A program made the translations under genes and the position numbers. This document shows, one piece after another, positions 6,500 to 9,454 of a DNA stretch of 9,454 nt; position 1 is the stretch's first letter, and every line of letters starts with the position of its first letter. Under the pieces are notes generated by a model that was not told the DNA's origin, searched no databases, and saw only the letters and a list, made by a program, of their open reading frames with translations. The stretch covers positions 1 through 9,454 of the forward strand of contig JBBRLA010000317.1 in NCBI GenBank assembly GCA_038231615.1, given 5' to 3'. The stretch is from JBBRLA01 sp038231615. Its GTDB lineage: Bacteria; Myxococcota_A; Polyangia; Palsa-1104; JAEUJZ01.

Positions 6500-6529
6500 T
6501 TGACAGGGGGGCCCGTAGATCGGCAAAAT
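6500..6529 (+). promoter_or_regulatory. Candidate sigma-70-type promoter for the GT2 gene
   Basis: A perfect -35 hexamer, TTGACA (6500-6505), is followed after 18 bp by CAAAAT (6524-6529), which matches 4 of 6 positions of TATAAT. Transcription would be expected to start about 7 nt later, near 6536, which is the A of the GT2 ATG. That would give a leaderless message. The -10 match is imperfect, so this is a candidate only. Confidence 0.4.
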
Positions 6530-6535
6530 TCCGAG

Positions 6536-7297
6536 ATGTTCGACGGGAAAAAGATCACGGTGGTGATGCCAGCGTACAATGCCGCCTCTACTTTGGAGCG
6601 GACGCTGCAGGAGATCAACCGCCAGATCGTGGATGACATCATTCTGGTGGATGACGCCAGCAGAGACGATACCGTGGCGGAGGCCCGCCGGCTGGGGTTG
6701 CACACGGTGGTACATGACCGCAACCGCGGCTACGGCGGCAACCAGAAGACCTGCTACACCGAGGCGCTGCGGCTGGGGGCCGACGTGGTGGTCATGCTGC
6801 ACCCGGATTACCAGTACACGCCCAAGCTCCTGACGGCGATGGCCTCGCTCATCGCGGTTGGCGAGTTCGACGTGGTGCTGGGCTCGCGCATCCTGTCGGG
6901 GGGGGCGCTGAAAGGGGGAATGCCGGTGTACAAGTACATCGCCAACCGCATCCTGACGGCAACCGAGAACCTGGTGACGGGCGCCAAACTGTCCGAGTAC
7001 CACACCGGCTACCGGGCCTTTTCCCGCGAGGTGTTGACCTCGCTGCCGCTGATGGAGAACAGCGACGAGTTCGTTTTCGATGCGCAGATGCTGGCGCAGT
7101 GTCTGTACTTCGGCCACCGCGTGGGCGAGGTGAGTTGTCCGACGCGCTACGAGCCGGAGTCGTCGTCCATCGACTTCCGCCGCAGCGTGATCTACGGCTT
7201 CGGGGTACTGGGGGTTACCGCGCTCTTCCGCGCTACCAAGCTGGGCCTGGTGCGACCGGCCATCTTCAATCCCCATGGGCGCCGGCTGGTCCTTTGA
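6536..7297 (+). CDS. Family 2 glycosyltransferase, polyprenyl-phosphate sugar synthase type
   Basis: A 253-residue GT-A fold enzyme with no membrane segment or C-terminal membrane anchor. It starts with the GT2 nucleotide-sugar strand KKITVVMPAYNA (5-16). Then come the IILVDDASRDDT loop with Asp39-Asp40, RNRGYGGNQKTCYTEAL (62-78), and the metal-site region VVVMLHPDYQY with Asp91. Next are VLGSR (114-118), SEYHTGYRAF (153-162) and NSDEFVFDAQML (175-186). This set resembles dolichol/undecaprenyl-phosphate mannose or glucose synthases, which charge a lipid carrier with sugar on the cytoplasmic face. ATG 6536 gives the family's usual N-terminus but has no clear ribosome site. TTG 6500 has GGAG 5 nt upstream and would add 12 residues. 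The gene converges, 28 bp apart, on a GT-C membrane glycosyltransferase that could use such a lipid-linked donor. The exact sugar is unknown. Confidence 0.9.
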   Translation: MFDGKKITVVMPAYNAASTLERTLQEINRQIVDDIILVDDASRDDTVAEARRLGLHTVVHDRNRGYGGNQKTCYTEALRLGADVVVMLHPDYQYTPKLLTAMASLIAVGEFDVVLGSRILSGGALKGGMPVYKYIANRILTATENLVTGAKLSEYHTGYRAFSREVLTSLPLMENSDEFVFDAQMLAQCLYFGHRVGEVSCPTRYEPESSSIDFRRSVIYGFGVLGVTALFRATKLGLVRPAIFNPHGRRLVL

Positions 7298-7325
7298 TCT
7301 GATGTAGGAATAGGATATAGATCGA

Positions 7326-9020
7326 TCATTGCATCTGCCACAGTGTGAAGCGGGCGATCTCGCCGCGGCCCCAGACCCAGGGGAGGTAGCCTTCCCAGCC
7401 TTCCCAGCCGGAGAAATTTGAATAGAAGTCGGCGCCGTCACCCTTGCTCATGATTCGCCCGCCAGGGGTACTGTCGCTGAGGACGCGGAGGAGAGGACCG
7501 TGGGTATAGCGCGCGTCGAGGTCGCCGCCGGGCAGGCTGCTCCCCACGATAAGGTCGCCGGAGCGAGGGAAAGGCGGGGTGCGGGTCAGGGGGCGGCCCC
7601 CGGCCTTCAGGGCGTAGAACTGAAAGCCCCAGTGCCCGGCGAACCAGACGGTGTGGCCGGCGCTAACCGCGGGGGCGATCATCGTGGCGGCGGCCTGCTT
7701 GCCGAGGCCGGCCATGCGGGCGTCGGCCAGGAGGATCAGCACGGAGAGGGTGGTCCCGGCGAGGATCGTTCCGCCGAAGAGGGCGGACAGCCCCCCGCGC
7801 AGGCAGTTTCGCGAGGGCAGGTGCCGGCAGAGGAGGATGGCCATCGCGGGCGCCGCGGCCACATGATACTTGGGGGCTACTTGCACATAGAAGAGTACCG
7901 CCAGCGGCAAGAATAGCCAGGCAAAAAGACAAAGCTGAATGCGATCACGGCGGGTCCAGGCATCGACGAAGAGGTCGATGAAGCACAGGACCCCGAGCGC
8001 GGCCGGCAAGGCGATCCATGGCATGCGCCTCCAGCCCGTCGACCAGGTGAGGATGAGCAGGAGGGCGGCAGCGGGCCAGAAGGGCCAGGTGCGGACCTCG
8101 CGGCGGCGCAGGAGCAGCCATGGGATGGCCAGCGGCAGGCTCAGCGCCCAGTGACCGAAGAGCGCCACCAGGTGCCGGTCCAGGTGCCGCCAGGTGACGA
8201 AGCTCTGCGCAGCGCCGAAGATCCCGACGGCGTCGGTCTGCGGGTCGCGGGTCAGGCGCTGGACGCACCAGGCCAGAAGGAGCCCGGCGCAAAGCGGCGC
8301 CAGCCGGTGCGGCTTCAGGGCGAAGGGCCGCCGCCGCCACAGGTCCTCTGGCTGCAAGGACAGGAGGGCGCCGACCCCCAGCAGCAGGAGCAGGTGCGAG
8401 CGGGCGAGCACGGCCAGGGCGAAAGCGACGGCCGAGAGAATCCCGTGCCAAAGCAGTCTTTCTTCCTGCCAGGCGACGAACTGATCCATGGCCAGGGCGC
8501 CCAGGGACATCGCCAGCACATCCGGCATCGCGGTGCCCGCCATCGCCAGCACCGCCGGGGTGCTCGCTAGCAAAAGGCCTGCTAGCGTGGCCCTTGTTCG
8601 CCCCAGGCTCAGCCTCAGCGCGAGGGAGGTCGTGGCGAGCACTCCGCCGACCAGCACGATGAGCTGGATCAGGTGGACCCCCCACTCCTGTGCATCCAGG
8701 CGGACGGCGGGCGCCAGCAGATACGCCATGGAGGGGCCGCTCGGCATGATCGACGAGAGGCGCTGCGGCACGTCGCCCCAGACCACCTCGAAAGCCGTCG
8801 GGTGGAGCGGGTCGCGCAGGAGCTGCTGCGCCTGCATCAGGAAGAGCGGATCGTCGATGGTGAATGCCTTGCCGAGGAAGGGCAGCAGCACCAGCGCTGC
8901 CAGCAGCACGCCTGGGGCGGCGCAGCGCAACGCGGGCAGGGAGGCAGGATCTCGCGCCGCGGGCATGGGGAGGTCAGGGCCACAGATAGAGGGCGTAGTT
9001 TTCATCATGTTCGGCGCCAT
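7326..9020 (-). CDS. GT-C integral-membrane glycosyltransferase (GT39/ArnT-like)
   Basis: A polytopic protein of up to 564 residues. After a short N-terminus, TM1 (about 33-52) leads into the first outer loop with the acidic pair Asp56-Asp57 in FTIDDPLFL. This is the position of the catalytic or metal-binding acidic residue in GT-C enzymes. A second loop carries TAMPDVLAM (Asp167). About ten hydrophobic segments run to about residue 430, including APKYHVAAAPAMAILL, which resembles the ArnT Lys/Tyr/Pro loop. The C-terminal 130 residues (about 435-564) form a soluble extracytoplasmic domain. Such enzymes move a sugar from a polyprenyl-phosphate donor to lipid, protein or glycan outside the membrane. 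The start is uncertain: ATGs at 9020, 9008, 9005 and 8966 are in frame, none with a good ribosome site. The first three overlap the upstream gene and suggest translational coupling. Acceptor unknown. Confidence 0.78.
   Translation of the reverse strand: MAPNMMKTTPSICGPDLPMPAARDPASLPALRCAAPGVLLAALVLLPFLGKAFTIDDPLFLMQAQQLLRDPLHPTAFEVVWGDVPQRLSSIMPSGPSMAYLLAPAVRLDAQEWGVHLIQLIVLVGGVLATTSLALRLSLGRTRATLAGLLLASTPAVLAMAGTAMPDVLAMSLGALAMDQFVAWQEERLLWHGILSAVAFALAVLARSHLLLLLGVGALLSLQPEDLWRRRPFALKPHRLAPLCAGLLLAWCVQRLTRDPQTDAVGIFGAAQSFVTWRHLDRHLVALFGHWALSLPLAIPWLLLRRREVRTWPFWPAAALLLILTWSTGWRRMPWIALPAALGVLCFIDLFVDAWTRRDRIQLCLFAWLFLPLAVLFYVQVAPKYHVAAAPAMAILLCRHLPSRNCLRGGLSALFGGTILAGTTLSVLILLADARMAGLGKQAAATMIAPAVSAGHTVWFAGHWGFQFYALKAGGRPLTRTPPFPRSGDLIVGSSLPGGDLDARYTHGPLLRVLSDSTPGGRIMSKGDGADFYSNFSGWEGWEGYLPWVWGRGEIARFTLWQMQ
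7391..7408 (-). repeat. Direct 9-bp duplication inside the GT-C gene
   Basis: CTTCCCAGC occurs twice in perfect tandem on the plus strand. In the coding frame it gives Gly-Trp-Glu twice (residues 538-543) near the C-terminus of the membrane glycosyltransferase. The duplication keeps the frame. Confidence 0.7.
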
Positions 9021-9453
9021 CCAGGACCGCTACTTTTTTGCCCCGTGCCAGGAACTCCCGCAGGGACGCGGGGGTGTAGGTGAACTCGCGGCGAAAGCCG
9101 GCGGCGATGGTGAAAGGGCCCTCGGGGGCCAGGCGATGGCCCATGGCGATCAGCACCTTTCGCCCGGTGGTTTGGCGCAGCCCGTCGGCAGCGGTCATCA
9201 GATCGGTCAGGGAAAGCACGCGGCGGCTGGCCGAGGTGAAGTTGACCTTCAACAGGTAGTGACCCTCGCGAGGCAGATAGATCGGGTTTTTCGCATAGTA
9301 GGGCAGCGCCTCCATCAGGAAGTCCGGCTCGCCCAGGACGATGGCGTCGTGAAGGTCGGGCCGCGTGGCGAGGAGGTCGCCAAGTCTCTGGCTGGACGAG
9401 ACGCCGGTGAGATCGGTCCAGATCGAGGGCACCGCGGCGATGGCCTGACCGAA
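8974..9453 (-). CDS. C-terminal part of an unidentified protein, possibly a membrane glycosyltransferase
   Basis: 159 residues are visible and the frame is open to the window edge, so the start lies outside; GTG at 9432 is probably internal. The visible part is soluble with no membrane segment. It alternates strands and helices: DAIVLGEPDFLMEALPYYA (36-54), then NPIYLPREGHYLLKVNFTS (56-74), RKVLIAMGHRL (98-108) and KKVAVLDGAEHDENYALYLWP (139-159). A dinucleotide-like VLGEPD strand followed by LPYYAKNPIYLPREG resembles, from memory, the extracytoplasmic tail of some GT39-type membrane proteins, but I cannot confirm it. Its TGA lies inside the N-terminal coding stretch of the GT-C gene if the longer start there is used, so the two are probably one transcription unit. 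Confidence 0.6.
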   Translation of the reverse strand, partial: FGQAIAAVPSIWTDLTGVSSSQRLGDLLATRPDLHDAIVLGEPDFLMEALPYYAKNPIYLPREGHYLLKVNFTSASRRVLSLTDLMTAADGLRQTTGRKVLIAMGHRLAPEGPFTIAAGFRREFTYTPASLREFLARGKKVAVLDGAEHDENYALYLWP

Positions 9454-9454
9454 A

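Noticed and set aside
6335..7441. 368-codon minus-strand frame opposite the GT2 gene
   Set aside because: It overlaps the clearly motif-bearing GT2 gene and the ends of neighbouring features; no family motif is visible.
7945..8685. 246-codon minus-strand frame inside the GT-C gene
   Set aside because: It is a frame-shifted shadow of the membrane glycosyltransferase, rich in Arg, Pro, Ala and Gly.

Overview
The window is GC-rich, tightly packed bacterial chromosomal DNA. It holds eight protein-coding genes, two of them cut by the window edges. I see no rRNA, tRNA, CRISPR array, insertion sequence, integrase or other sign of mobility. The RpoH-type sigma factor with its TTQAQRKLFFNL box, the 12-TM RND/MMPL exporter and the YbjN-type chaperone suggest a Gram-negative lineage. 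The sigma factor resembles the multiple RpoH-like sigmas of Myxococcota and other former Deltaproteobacteria. That placement is tentative because no phylogenetic marker gene is present.

Left part (1-1195): the 3' end of an NAD-dependent epimerase/dehydratase (SDR) gene, with an in-frame 9-bp tandem repeat. A 109-bp spacer that can form competing hairpins follows, then a small secreted WxxGxW-repeat protein, probably a lipoprotein. Convergent to these lies ilvE, the branched-chain aminotransferase gene (1196-2125, minus strand).

Centre (2126-5293): ilvE diverges from a plus-strand pair. The first gene of the pair encodes a YbjN/type III-chaperone-like protein and the second, 74 bp later, an RND/MMPL exporter of 812 residues. 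The exporter lacks the usual transport Asp in TM4 and has Glu in its place in TM10. The pair may work together, but only adjacency supports that.

Right part (5294-9454): an RpoH-family alternative sigma factor (minus strand) converges on the exporter gene and diverges from a family 2 glycosyltransferase of the polyprenyl-phosphate sugar synthase type. The glycosyltransferase converges on a minus-strand pair: a polytopic GT-C (GT39/ArnT-like) membrane glycosyltransferase and, upstream of it, the C-terminal part of an unidentified protein that runs off the window. The GT2 could make a lipid-linked sugar donor on the cytoplasmic face and the GT-C enzyme could use it on the outer face. This is inferred from family knowledge and proximity.

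The genes look like ordinary chromosomal functions: cell-envelope glycosylation, lipid or envelope export, amino-acid metabolism and stress transcription. I found no obviously new multigene system. The items most worth a second look are the divergent RND exporter next to a YbjN chaperone, the altered sigma factor, and the structured leaders.
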